Assembly (NCBI GenBank): GCA_963704585.1
Contig: OY969919.1
Location: 3,162,001 to 3,226,000 of the forward strand
Source of the DNA: Bog-756 sp963704585
GTDB lineage: Bacteria > Actinomycetota > Acidimicrobiia > Acidimicrobiales > RAAP-2
DNA length: 64,000 bases
Direction: 5' to 3'
Made by a program: the position numbers and the translations under genes. Below, piece by piece: positions 26,784-35,935 of the stretch. The notes beneath the pieces are model-generated. The model had not been told where the DNA came from. It searched no databases and was given only the letters and a program-made list of their open reading frames with translations. Position 1 is the stretch's first letter. Every line of letters begins with the position of its first letter.

Positions 26784-29487
26784 GCACAACCTCCGAGCTG
26801 ACGAGCCGATCTTCACCGGTCTCTTCACCGGCCACCAGCACGACCATCGCCCCCGAGGCTGGCGAAGCCGGGTGGCGACCTTCGTCGCCGTGTGCTCTGC
26901 CATGGCACTGACACTGACCGGTGTGTGCCTCGTCACGGAGAGCCCGGCCGGTGCCGCCGGATCCACCGACTACGTGACCTCCGGTGGCACCGGGAGCTGC
27001 GCGTCGAACAGCGCGTCGAACGGCCTGGCCACGATCGCCGCCGCGCTCTCGTGCTCGGTGAGCGGCGACACGATCAGCGTGGGTCCGGGCACCTTCGCCG
27101 GGGGGTTCACCATCTCCGACGACGTGGTCCTCCGTGGCGCTGGCCCCAGCACGGTCGTGACGGGCCCCTTCACCACCGGTCTCAACGAGATCACCGTGGC
27201 CGACGCGACCACGGTGACCATCGAGGATCTCGCCGTGGACGGCGGGCTCGGTCAGTCCACTGCGACCACCAACGGGGGGATCCTGGCGGGGTCGGGCTCG
27301 CTCACCCTTGCCCACGTCTCGGTGACCGACGCCGAGAACCTGAACACCGGCGACGGGGGTCCGGTCTATGGGGCCGTCGCCGACCTGCCGCCGTCGGGAA
27401 CCGCCGCCGACCTCACCGTCTACGACTCGACCCTGGCGAACAACACCGCGGTCACGACCGACCAGGGCGGCGCGCTCGTCCTGAGCTCGTCGGCCAACGC
27501 CCCGGCGTCGGCGGCGACGGTGGTCAACAGCACCATCACCGGCAACACCGGGCTGAGCGTCGGCGCCATCTCCGCCAACGACTTCGGCCTCACGGTTCGC
27601 GACTCCACCATCTCCGGCAACACGGGGTCCATCACCGGCACCGGAGGCATCGAGCTCCTGGGCACCTCGACCCTCACCATGGCCGACACCATCGTGGCCT
27701 CCAACAATGTGAGCCACCCCGGCGTCACCCCTGACTGCAGGACCGCGGGCAGCTCCGGCCCCCTCCAAGACGGCGGGCACAACCTGATCGGCATCGACGC
27801 CACCATCGCCGACTTCGGGTGCGGCTTCGTCAACGGGTTCGCCGGCGACCTGGTGGGCACCGCCACCAGTGCCATCGACCCGGTGCTCGGGGCCCTGGGG
27901 CACAACGGCGGGCCGACCGAGACGCTCGCACTGCTCTCGGGCAGCCCGGCCATCGGGGCCGGCGGCGCGGCCGACTGCGAGGCGTCCCCGGTCAACGACC
28001 GCGACCAGCGCGGGCATGCCCGTCGTGCGGCGACCCGGGGTTGTGACATCGGCGCCTACGACACCGGGGGCTCAGCGACGCAGACGCTCGCCACCGACTA
28101 CGTGACCTCCGGTGGCACCGGGAGCTGCGCGTCGAACAGCGCGTCGAACGGCCTGGCCACGATCGCCGCCGCGCTCTCGTGCTCGGTGAGCGGCGACACG
28201 ATCAGCGTGGGTCCGGGCACCTTCGCCGGGGGGTTCACCATCTCCGACGACGTGGTCCTCCGTGGCGCTGGCCCCAGCACGGTCGTGACGGGCCCCTTCA
28301 CCACCGGTCTCAATGAGATCACCGTGGCCGACGCGACCACGGTGACCATCGAGGATCTCGCCGTGGACGGCGGGCTCGGTCAGTCCACTGCGACCACCAA
28401 CGGGGGGATCCTGGCGGGGTCGGGCTCGCTCACCCTTGCCCACGTCTCGGTGACCGACGCCGAGAACCTGAACACCGGCGACGGGGGTCCGGTCTATGGG
28501 GCCGTCGCCGACCTGCCGCCGTCGGGAACCGCCGCCGACCTCACCGTCTACGACTCGACCCTGGCGAACAACACCGCGGTCACGACCGACCAGGGCGGCG
28601 CGCTCGTCCTGAGCTCGTCGGCCAACGCCCCGGCGTCGGCGGCGACGGTGGTCAACAGCACCATCACCGGCAACACCGGGCTGAGCGTCGGCGCCATCTC
28701 CGCCAACGACTTCGGCCTCACGGTTCGCGACTCCACCATCTCCGGCAACACGGGGTCCATCACCGGCACCGGAGGCATCGAGCTCCTGGGCACCTCGACC
28801 CTCACCATGGCCGACACCATCGTGGCCTCCAACAATGTGAGCCACCCCGGCGTCACCCCTGACTGCAGGACCGCGGGCAGCTCCGGCCCCCTCCAAGACG
28901 GCGGGCACAACCTGATCGGCATCGACGCCACCATCGCCGACTTCGGGTGCGGCTTCGTCAACGGGTTCGCCGGCGACCTGGTGGGCACCGCCACCAGTGC
29001 CATCGACCCGGTGCTCGGGGCCCTGGGGCACAACGGCGGGCCGACCGAGACGCTCGCACTGCTCTCGGGCAGCCCGGCCATCGGGGCCGGCGGCGCGGCC
29101 GACTGCGAGGCGTCCCCGGTCAACGACCGCGACCAGCGCGGGCATGCCCGTCGTGCGGCGACCCGGGGTTGTGACATCGGCGCCTACGACACCGGGGGTC
29201 TTGCCCTGCCGCTGTCGGTGACGACGAGAAGCTTGCCCGCCGGCACGGTCGGGCTGGCCTACTCGGCAACCCTCGCGGCCACCGGCGGTACCACGCCCTA
29301 TAGCTGGGCGGTGACGACCGGCACGCTTCCACCGGGGCTGTCCCTCGACGCCTCGACCGGGACCATCACCGGCGTGCCGACGGCTCCGGGCGCCACGAAG
29401 TTCACGGTCACCCTGACCGACTCGACCACACCGACCCCGAAGACCGCCGCCAGAGTGCTCTCGATACGGGTCCTGTCGTCGACCTGA
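26764..29487 (+). CDS. Secreted choice-of-anchor/beta-helix protein with internal 1.1-kb duplication
   Basis: 907 aa. Signal peptide around residues 35-65 (basic WRSR, then hydrophobic FVAVCSAMALTLTGV, with cleavage near AGA). The body is two ~369-residue copies starting DYVTSGGTGSCASNSASNG, each with the pattern of parallel beta-helix proteins (short turns rich in Gly/Asn/Thr: TISVGPGTF, LTVYDSTLANNTA, DSTISGNTG) and ending DRDQRGHARRAATRGCDIGAYDTGG, the typical choice-of-anchor A end. The last ~90 residues form a putative Ig-like domain (LPAGTVGLAYSATLAATGGTTPYSW). Likely cell-surface or extracellular; no catalytic residues identified. Overlaps the preceding small gene. Confidence 0.85.
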   Translation: MRPTPPEHNLRADEPIFTGLFTGHQHDHRPRGWRSRVATFVAVCSAMALTLTGVCLVTESPAGAAGSTDYVTSGGTGSCASNSASNGLATIAAALSCSVSGDTISVGPGTFAGGFTISDDVVLRGAGPSTVVTGPFTTGLNEITVADATTVTIEDLAVDGGLGQSTATTNGGILAGSGSLTLAHVSVTDAENLNTGDGGPVYGAVADLPPSGTAADLTVYDSTLANNTAVTTDQGGALVLSSSANAPASAATVVNSTITGNTGLSVGAISANDFGLTVRDSTISGNTGSITGTGGIELLGTSTLTMADTIVASNNVSHPGVTPDCRTAGSSGPLQDGGHNLIGIDATIADFGCGFVNGFAGDLVGTATSAIDPVLGALGHNGGPTETLALLSGSPAIGAGGAADCEASPVNDRDQRGHARRAATRGCDIGAYDTGGSATQTLATDYVTSGGTGSCASNSASNGLATIAAALSCSVSGDTISVGPGTFAGGFTISDDVVLRGAGPSTVVTGPFTTGLNEITVADATTVTIEDLAVDGGLGQSTATTNGGILAGSGSLTLAHVSVTDAENLNTGDGGPVYGAVADLPPSGTAADLTVYDSTLANNTAVTTDQGGALVLSSSANAPASAATVVNSTITGNTGLSVGAISANDFGLTVRDSTISGNTGSITGTGGIELLGTSTLTMADTIVASNNVSHPGVTPDCRTAGSSGPLQDGGHNLIGIDATIADFGCGFVNGFAGDLVGTATSAIDPVLGALGHNGGPTETLALLSGSPAIGAGGAADCEASPVNDRDQRGHARRAATRGCDIGAYDTGGLALPLSVTTRSLPAGTVGLAYSATLAATGGTTPYSWAVTTGTLPPGLSLDASTGTITGVPTAPGATKFTVTLTDSTTPTPKTAARVLSIRVLSST
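26963..28070 (+). repeat. Tandem duplication, copy 1 (1,108 bp)
   Basis: First copy of a direct repeat with a period of 1,128 bp. Comparing the two copies by eye I find one difference, a synonymous AAC/AAT Asn codon near 27186 (copy 2 near 28314). Confidence 0.95.
28091..29198 (+). repeat. Tandem duplication, copy 2 (1,108 bp)
   Basis: Second copy, separated from the first by a 20-bp linker (28071-28090) and kept in frame. The near-identity implies a very recent event, gene conversion, or a misassembled repeat. Confidence 0.95.
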
Positions 29488-29505
29488 TTGGTCCGACGGC
29501 CTCTG

Positions 29506-29534
29506 CCGGGCCTGGTTGCCATGGACAGGCCCGG
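29506..29534 (+). terminator. Hairpin after the duplicated secreted-protein gene
   Basis: CCGGGCCTG and CAGGCCCGG form a perfect 9-bp stem with an 11-nt loop, 18 nt after the stop codon. No T-run follows. Confidence 0.5.
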
Positions 29535-29570
29535 GATGCCGTGCTCGAGATGGTGGTTGGTCTCACGGGA

Positions 29571-29586
29571 ATACCCCAGGGGGTAT
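29571..29586. promoter_or_regulatory. CsoR/CstR-type operator palindrome
   Basis: ATACCCCAGGGGGTAT is a perfect inverted repeat (ATACCCC / GGGGTAT, 2-nt spacer) about 90 bp upstream of the thioredoxin start. It matches the G/C-tract operators of the CsoR family, whose members sense copper or persulfide. A thioredoxin and DUF302 downstream fit a sulfur or redox stress regulon; the regulator itself is not in the window. Confidence 0.7.
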
Positions 29587-29674
29587 TGTGGTTGAGGAAG
29601 GCGTCCTCACGGGATTCGCAACGGGCGATTCGCAAGGGGCTGAGTAGGCCGAGAAGGCCGGGAGGAAGGTGCCG

Positions 29675-30046
29675 ATGTCGACCGTCCGGTTGCACGAGGA
29701 GAACTTCGAGGAGACCGTGGCGGCGAACGACGTCGTGCTGGTCGACTTCTGGGCCAGCTGGTGCGGGCCCTGCCGGGCGTTCGCCCCGGTCTACGAGGCC
29801 GCGGCCGCCGAGCACCCCGACGTCGTCTTCGGCAAGGTCGACACCGAGGCGGAGCAGGCGGTGGCCGCGAGGTTCGGGATCATGTCGATCCCCACGGTGA
29901 TGGCCTTCCGGGAGCAGATCCCCGTGTTCGCACAGGCGGGCGCGTTGCCGGCGGCGTCGCTCGAGGAGCTGATCCGTGCGATCAAGGCGCTCGACATGGA
30001 CGAGGTCCGTCGGGCGGTCCGCGAGCAGGAGGGCGTGGCGTCGTGA
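29675..30046 (+). CDS. Thioredoxin
   Basis: 123-aa thiol-disulfide reductase with the canonical active site WCGPC (Cys30, Cys33), preceded by VVLVDFWAS and followed by the cis-Pro loop GIMSIPTVMAF. The C-terminus is slightly extended by a charged helix, MDEVRRAVREQEG. ATG 29675 is preferred: GGAGG lies 9 nt upstream, whereas the GTG at 29669 is only 3 nt from it. The stop overlaps the DUF302 start as GTGA, so the two are coupled. The upstream CsoR-type palindrome suggests induction by metal or reactive sulfur species. Cytosolic. Confidence 0.93.
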   Translation: MSTVRLHEENFEETVAANDVVLVDFWASWCGPCRAFAPVYEAAAAEHPDVVFGKVDTEAEQAVAARFGIMSIPTVMAFREQIPVFAQAGALPAASLEELIRAIKALDMDEVRRAVREQEGVAS

Positions 30047-30439
30047 ACGCGATCGAGTGCACGGTCGACCTGCCATTGCCCGAGGCCGAGTCGGCGGTCC
30101 GTGAGGCGCTCGCCGGACAGGGGTTCGGTGTCCTGACGGAGATCGACGTGGCCGCGACACTCGAAGCGAAGCTCGGCGTCCATCGGCCGCCGCTCAAGAT
30201 CCTCGGAGCGTGCAACCCGAGCTTCGCCCATCGTGCACTCGAGCTGGATCCGTCCCTCGCGCTCGGTGCTGCCCTGCAACGTCGTGCTCGAGGACGCGGG
30301 TGAGGGTCGCACGGTGGTGTCGATCGCCGATCCACGATCGATGATGGGCTCGGACGGCGATGCCGGTTCGGCTCTCGCGGATCTCGGTGACGAGGCCGCG
30401 ACGGTGTTGCAGCGCGTCGCGGATCGTCTCGGCGGCTGA
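30043..30439 (+). CDS. DUF302 protein, frameshift near 30267
   Basis: Small cytosolic DUF302 domain, about 130 aa when joined. It reads LPLPEAESAVREALAGQGFGVLTEIDVAATLEAKLG, then KILGACNPSFAHRALELDP, both characteristic of the family. The frame then fails (stop at 30303). Dropping one G at about 30267 gives LVLPCNVVLEDAGEGRTVVSIADP, the expected end, stopping at 30439. The family often sits with thioredoxins and rhodaneses under CsoR-like control, as here. Biochemical role unknown. Confidence 0.78.
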
Positions 30440-30949
30440 GGGGCAGAACCGGGCGACGGCGCGTCGACCCGGAGCCGGTCCGCGACGAGCGCCGTGCTGC
30501 GGGTCGCCGGGTGCGCACACTGGTGCACGCGCGCAGGTCCCGCTGGTGCACCCGCGCAGGTCCCGATGGCGAGGTGTGCCCGCTGATCTCCGCAGGAGCC
30601 GGAGTCTGCATCGGCGGTCCAGGATTGAGCGCAGGCGCCTCCATCGCACACGTCACTTGCGCCGCGTCTGCGTGTCCTGTGGCTCCCCTGTGAGAGGCCC
30701 CCCAGTGAGAGCACCCGAACCGTCAGCGCTTCACCGCAGGTTGCCAACTCCACCTCAGGCATCCGTACGCCCGGCGGACAATCCCTCGGACATGGGCCCC
30801 AAGGCCGGTTCCCGTTGAACGGTGCGCGAGCGAGGGTGTCGCTCGCGCACCAGACCCCATAGGCGCCCGGCCGGGCGTCATGCCCCCGTCAGAGTGCCTC
30901 CCTACGGTTTACCCGTGGACCGGTCCGTCAGCTGCGACCATCAGCTGCG
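30440..30949. other. Gene-poor interval with short repeats
   Basis: About 510 bp. It holds a 23-nt unit repeated twice in tandem (30520-30542 and 30543-30565, one mismatch) and a strong hairpin listed separately. No coding frame convinces me: the open frames are short and Arg/Ser-rich. Confidence 0.5.
30821..30851. terminator. Perfect 13-bp hairpin, candidate terminator
   Basis: GGTGCGCGAGCGA and TCGCTCGCGCACC pair completely around a GGGTG loop. It lies between the DUF302 gene and the amidase-like gene. There is no T-run; it could also be a protein-binding site or a transcribed structure. Confidence 0.45.
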
Positions 30950-31954
<1,005 letters not shown>

Positions 31955-32011
31955 CCTCCCGGACCGCCTCGGCGCCACCCCCTCGTCCGCGTGCCTCCCT
32001 GTGGCGTGCCC

Positions 32012-32944
32012 ATGATTCGGTCCGTGAGCCGGCGTCGGCGGGGCAGGCGCACGTTCGTGACAGCGGCAGGTGCCGCGTTGGTCTTGTGCAGTTGCTCGTC
32101 GGCGTCGGCCTCCGGTCCCACGTCGACGGCCCCGACCGTTGCTCCGACGACCACGACCACGCTCACTGCGGAGCAGCCCGGATGGACCACGCTCAGCACC
32201 GGTCCACACGGCGTGGCCATCGATGAACGGGTATTCACCCAGTCGGACGGAATCCCGGTCACCGTGGCCCGCTACCTCCGTGGCAACGTCAGCTACGACC
32301 TCCACATCGGCAGCCAGGAGCCGCCCACCAACGGGGCGACCCTGGGCCCGGAGTCAGGTCCTGCGGTCAGTGCCACCGAGCAGCCCACTCTGCTGGCCTG
32401 CTTCAACGGGGGGTTCAAGGCGAACGCCGCAGCAGGCGGGGTCGAGACCGACGGGACGGTGCTGCTCCCGCTCGAGGCCGGTGAGGCCAGTCTGGTCATC
32501 GACACCAACGGCAGTGCCCGGATCGGCGTGTGGGGATCGACCGTCCCCACCCCGGGCGAGCCGGTGGCGAGCGTCCGCCAGAACCTCCCTCCGCTCATCC
32601 AGGGTGGCCAGCCCGCCGCCGATGTGGGCATCTGGCAGGACTGGGGATACACCCTCGGCAACGTCCCCCGGGTTCCACGCAGCGCCCTCGGTGAGGACGC
32701 GCACGGCAACCTGCTGTACGCCGCGGCCGCTGACTCCCTCCCGGTGGACCTGTCCGGCGCCCTCCTGAGTGCCGGGGCGGTCACGGCCATGGAGCTCGAC
32801 ATCAACCCCAGCACCCTGCAGCTGGACACCGCGGCGACCCCGGGCGCGCCCTTGGTGGCGAGGGTTCCTGGTCAGACCCGGCCGGCCGACCAGTGCGAGG
32901 TCGGGTGGACCCGGGACTTCATCACCGTGCTGTCCACCGGCTGA
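32012..32944 (+). CDS. Exported phosphodiester glycosidase-like protein (NAGPA family)
   Basis: 310 aa. The N-terminus RRRRGRRTFVTAAGAALVLCSC has a basic region, possibly twin-arginine, then a Cys pair that may be a lipobox, and a Thr-rich linker. The domain has the NAGPA hallmarks: LLACFNGGFKANAAAGG, SLVIDTNGSARIGVWG, SVRQNLPPLIQGG and AGAVTAMELDINP. In animals this fold removes GlcNAc from phosphodiesters; bacterial members are suspected to act on wall teichoic-acid-like or sugar-phosphate polymers. ATG 32012 fits the signal sequence. With the amidase-like gene upstream it suggests cell-envelope work. Confidence 0.78.
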   Translation: MIRSVSRRRRGRRTFVTAAGAALVLCSCSSASASGPTSTAPTVAPTTTTTLTAEQPGWTTLSTGPHGVAIDERVFTQSDGIPVTVARYLRGNVSYDLHIGSQEPPTNGATLGPESGPAVSATEQPTLLACFNGGFKANAAAGGVETDGTVLLPLEAGEASLVIDTNGSARIGVWGSTVPTPGEPVASVRQNLPPLIQGGQPAADVGIWQDWGYTLGNVPRVPRSALGEDAHGNLLYAAAADSLPVDLSGALLSAGAVTAMELDINPSTLQLDTAATPGAPLVARVPGQTRPADQCEVGWTRDFITVLSTG

Positions 32945-32966
32945 GGGTCGCACCGCAGGGGATCCT

Positions 32967-32986
32967 CTTCCCGTCCAAGCGGGAAG
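32967..32986. terminator. Hairpin between converging genes
   Basis: CTTCCCG and CGGGAAG form a 7-bp stem with a TCCAAG loop, shortly after the glycosidase stop; the opposite gene ends at 33105. Confidence 0.45.
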
Positions 32987-33104
32987 TTCCCCGGCCCCGG
33001 CCGCGGCTTCGTCCACGAGAGCAACTGGACCGTCGAGACCGACGAGGAAGGCACGACGGCTTCGTCCACCCCGACAGCCGACCGGATATGGGGACGGACA
33101 CGGC

Positions 33105-33569
33105 CTAAGGGAGGTCGACCGTCTGGAAAGCAACGCCCTCGTTCGGTAGGACCGCCTGGAGCTGACCTCCGGCAGTCGGAGAACTGAGGACCATTTTCGC
33201 CTCCAGCAACAGTGCGGCGGCGGCGGCTTCGGTGTTGAGGACATTCAGAGCCGGGTGCCGACGTTGTACGTCGACCATCACCGGGACAATGAGTCTCGGA
33301 TCGGGCAGCCCGACCTCATCGGGCAGAGCCAACATGCGTTCCAGCGCCACAGCCCGATGGACCGGTTCGAGCCGCTCGAAGGGCCCTGACAGATGGCCGC
33401 CGGCACCGACGACCACTGCTCGGCACGCTCGGAACCAGAAGTAGGTCGTTGTGTAGCGTCGGGCTCCCCTGGCGATCGGGAGTCGTTCGCCGACCAGAAG
33501 TGCAACGAGAGCCCGGTCGTCAAGCAGGAGTGGCCTAGAGGGCAAGGTCGGGGTCGTCGATGGCGGCAA
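33105..33569 (-). CDS. PIN-like toxin candidate of a VapBC-type pair
   Basis: 154 aa. The reading PLLLDDRALVALLVGE near the N-terminus resembles the first acidic strand of PIN ribonucleases, and NTEAAAAALLLEAKMVLSS and EGVAFQTVDL resemble later helices and the last strand. The full set of PIN acidic residues is not obvious, so it may be a divergent or inactive member. The TTG start at 33569 overlaps the AbrB-type antitoxin gene by 35 nt, the usual coupling of type II pairs. It could alternatively be an unrelated protein associated with AbrB antitoxins. Confidence 0.5.
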   Translation of the reverse strand: MPPSTTPTLPSRPLLLDDRALVALLVGERLPIARGARRYTTTYFWFRACRAVVVGAGGHLSGPFERLEPVHRAVALERMLALPDEVGLPDPRLIVPVMVDVQRRHPALNVLNTEAAAAALLLEAKMVLSSPTAGGQLQAVLPNEGVAFQTVDLP

Positions 33570-33774
33570 GGCCCTCGGCGTACGCTCCGCCCGCCAATAC
33601 CCGCCGGACCTCGGCCTTCGCTGCTTTCAGGCCTCCCGGCAGGACAAGTGCCGCATCCCCGAGGTCGATGAACGCAACGTCGCCGCCGTCGGCAATGCCC
33701 CATCGGTGTCGGAGTTCAGCGGGAAGGCTCGTCTGCCCCCGATGGGAAACCTTCGCTGTCACGACGCCGGCCAC
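33535..33774 (-). CDS. AbrB/MazE-type antitoxin (VapB-like)
   Basis: 79 aa with the swapped-hairpin DNA-binding pattern TAKVSHRGQTSLPAELRHRWGIADGGDVAFIDL at the N-terminus, typical of SpoVT/AbrB-like antitoxins that also repress their own operon. The C-terminal third would bind the toxin. GTG 33774. First gene of a two-gene minus-strand unit with the overlapping PIN-like gene. The AT-richer stretch gcattgtatctgatcg upstream may hold the promoter. Confidence 0.75.
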   Translation of the reverse strand: MAGVVTAKVSHRGQTSLPAELRHRWGIADGGDVAFIDLGDAALVLPGGLKAAKAEVRRVLAGGAYAEGLAAIDDPDLAL

Positions 33775-33904
33775 ACATGCATTGTATCTGATCGTTCGTT
33801 ACAAGGCGATCGAGCTCGGCGTTGGCTGGTGAGAGACGGCACCATGATTCGAAGTCACTGCGCGAACGGCCCCGCGAACCGGTGATGCGGGCACTTGGCC
33901 GAGT

Positions 33905-34027
33905 TCAGCGGATCATGACCACCTTGTGCGGCGTGGGGCTGGGTATGTAGTGGAAGTGCACCCTTCCCGCGGAACTGCAGGCAGTCAGCAGGAGGGTCAC
34001 GGTGGCCAGGATCATGAGCGTCTTCAT
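33905..34027 (-). CDS. Very small (40-aa) predicted lipoprotein
   Basis: A 40-residue open frame starting MKTLMILATVTLLLTACSS, a complete lipoprotein signal with lipobox LTAC (Cys17), leaving a mature peptide of only 24 residues (His-, Pro- and Lys-containing) after lipidation. ATG at 34027, TGA at 33905. An AAGG lies ~15 nt upstream, so the ribosome site is weak. The signal is too well formed to be likely chance, but no homolog can be named. It lies between the VapBC-like pair and the cyclase gene, all on the minus strand. Confidence 0.5.
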   Translation of the reverse strand: MKTLMILATVTLLLTACSSAGRVHFHYIPSPTPHKVVMIR

Positions 34028-34253
34028 GGTGGCAATTCGCCTTGGTGGCTGAACGATGGCTTCACATCATCGGAATTGGCGCACACTGCCAAGCCCATCG
34101 AACTCCGACCCCATCCCGCGAGCTCCCCATGTGTTGTCACACGGGTGATCCGCCACGGTCGGTGGGCGGTGCTGACGCGGCGGTCAAGGGTCCGTCGATG
34201 ATCCAGATCCGTGGGCGCCCGCGCAAGGACTCCGATGAGGCTTCAACGATCGT

Positions 34254-35356
34254 TCACGTCGAAATCGGCGAAGCGCCCGGATTGCGGATCGCGACGGCAT
34301 CTCGCCCCGCTCTCTTCACTTGATAGAGCGCGAAGTCGGCCTCGTCGAACAGGTGCTCAACATCGGGCATCGAACGATCGAGACCACTGACCCCGATACT
34401 GAGGGTCACGGGAACCTCGACTGCGCCGGGAAGCTCTCGACGAATGCGCTCGGCGAATCGTGCCGCACCGGGTACGTCGGTATCTGGGAGGAGCATGGCG
34501 AACTCGTCCCCCCGATCCGGCCGACCAGATCGAAGACTCTCCCGCTTCGACGGAGAAGCGCTCCGATGCCGGTGAGCACGCGATCGCCGACGACGTGCCC
34601 GTAGGTGTCGTTCACGGACTTGAAGCAATCGACGTCGATCATCAGGAGACTCAGAGCACTGCCGCTGCGTACCGATCGGTTGATCTCCTCTTCCGTCCTT
34701 TGACGCAGTACTCGCCGGACAGCGCAGCCGGTGAGTTCGTCAACGGCCGCCATCTCCGCCAGAGCCGTCTGCAACCGTGCCTCGTGCTCTTCGATGTGCG
34801 TCCGATTGATCGCGGCGGCAACGGTGAGCGCTGCGGCGCCTGCAAGTGCCGCATAGAGCAGGAACGCCTGGCCGGGAGCGTGTGCAACGTCACGATCGAT
34901 CAGGGCCACGAGCGCCACAGACGCCAAGGCGGCGATGCCACAGATGGCCGCTGCTCGGGGGGTGAACATCAGCGTTCCGAAGATCAAAGGAAGGAAGAGG
35001 AGAAGGAGAAGCGGGCTGTTCGTGCCTGTGTCCAGGATCGCGGCCAAGGCGACTCCGAATGCCGACAGTGCCGTCCAGGTCACCGAGTACGTGGCGCACC
35101 AAGGCTTCGAAGCAACGATCGGTGCGAGGGAGATTCCTGCCAGAGCCAGCACGAGCCAGACGAGCACCACCACCCGCAGGATCGGACGATGGGGACCGTG
35201 GGGCGTGAGGGCGAGGTAGCCCAAGACGACGAGCGTCTCGGCCAGGAAGATGCCAAATCCGATACGGATATGCGTGAGCCAGAAGGACCGCCACGCGTCT
35301 CGTCCCGCGTCCGCCCCAAGTGCGCCGTCGAGTAGATCTTGCTGGATCGAGTTCAT
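34254..35356 (-). CDS. Membrane diguanylate cyclase (GGDEF), frameshift near 34507
   Basis: Makes cyclic di-GMP from two GTP. The N-terminal ~190 residues form six membrane spans. A short helix leads to the GGDEF domain, with LTGCAVRRVLRQRTEEEI, LLMIDVDCFKSVNDTYGHVVGD and the inhibitory-site RVFD five residues before the active site. The zero-frame reads RIGGTSS because the G run at 34504-34511 is one base short; with one more G it is RIGGDEFAMLLPDTD and continues to LSIGVSG and ALYQVKRAGRDAV, ending at 34254. ATG 35356. As read, the active site is destroyed. No partner EAL gene or c-di-GMP riboswitch is seen nearby. Confidence 0.85.
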
Positions 35357-35495
35357 GGAGGGCTCGGCCCTTCGCGAGGGTTTCCTGATGGGATCGGCTC
35401 AATCGCACTGCAGGTTGAATGCCGTCCCATTCGGTGCTCGACCGATCCGCATGATGTGGGGCCCAGCGGTCCGTCGCGGGAGGCAGGAGAGGATC

Positions 35496-35759
35496 TCCCC
35501 CTCTCCGGTGGTCGGGCTCAATCGAGCAGTTGCGGTGGCGATGCGCGACTCACCCGAAGCCGGGCTGGCTCTCCTGGAGGCGATCGAGGTGGGCACCTGG
35601 CACGAGTACCACCTCCTACCGGCGGCCCGTGCGGACCTGCTTCGCAGGATCGGGCGGATGGAGGAAGCGGCATGGGCGTATCGGGCCGCGCTCGACCTCG
35701 TCGCAAACGACCGAGAGCGGAGGTTCCTCATCAGGAGGCTGGCAGAGGTTGAGGCGTCG
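35496..35759 (+). pseudogene. Remnant of an ECF sigma factor C-terminal (SigJ/ECF42-like) domain
   Basis: The segment SPSPVVGLNRAVAVAMRDSP and then YHLLPAARADLLRRIGRMEEAAWAYRAAL, ending FLIRRLAEVE, is the distinctive C-terminal TPR-like tail of DUF6596-type ECF sigma factors. Nothing upstream encodes the sigma-2/sigma-4 regions: the frame before it is unrelated. The tail reads on in frame to 35897 without homology. I interpret it as a 5'-deleted gene fragment. The adjoining stretches 35357-35495 and 35760-35935 show no other feature. Confidence 0.6.
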
Positions 35760-35935
35760 TCTGCTGCGGGAAACCGCTGCGAGCAAGATGGTGCCGGGTC
35801 GACGTCGGCCGGACCACAGCTGGAGCCGCACACCCTCGGAGAGCGGGCGCGGCCTGAGCAGACGCGTGCGCGGCCCGACCGAATCGTCCCTCGCTAGCAT
35901 CGGCCCGGCTTCGAGTTCCGGGGGGATGACCACAC

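Noticed and set aside
26572..28017. 481-aa antisense frame, repeated as 357 aa at 28072-29145
   Set aside because: It exists only because the secreted protein's repeats are GC-rich; the repetition mirrors the duplication and is not independent evidence.
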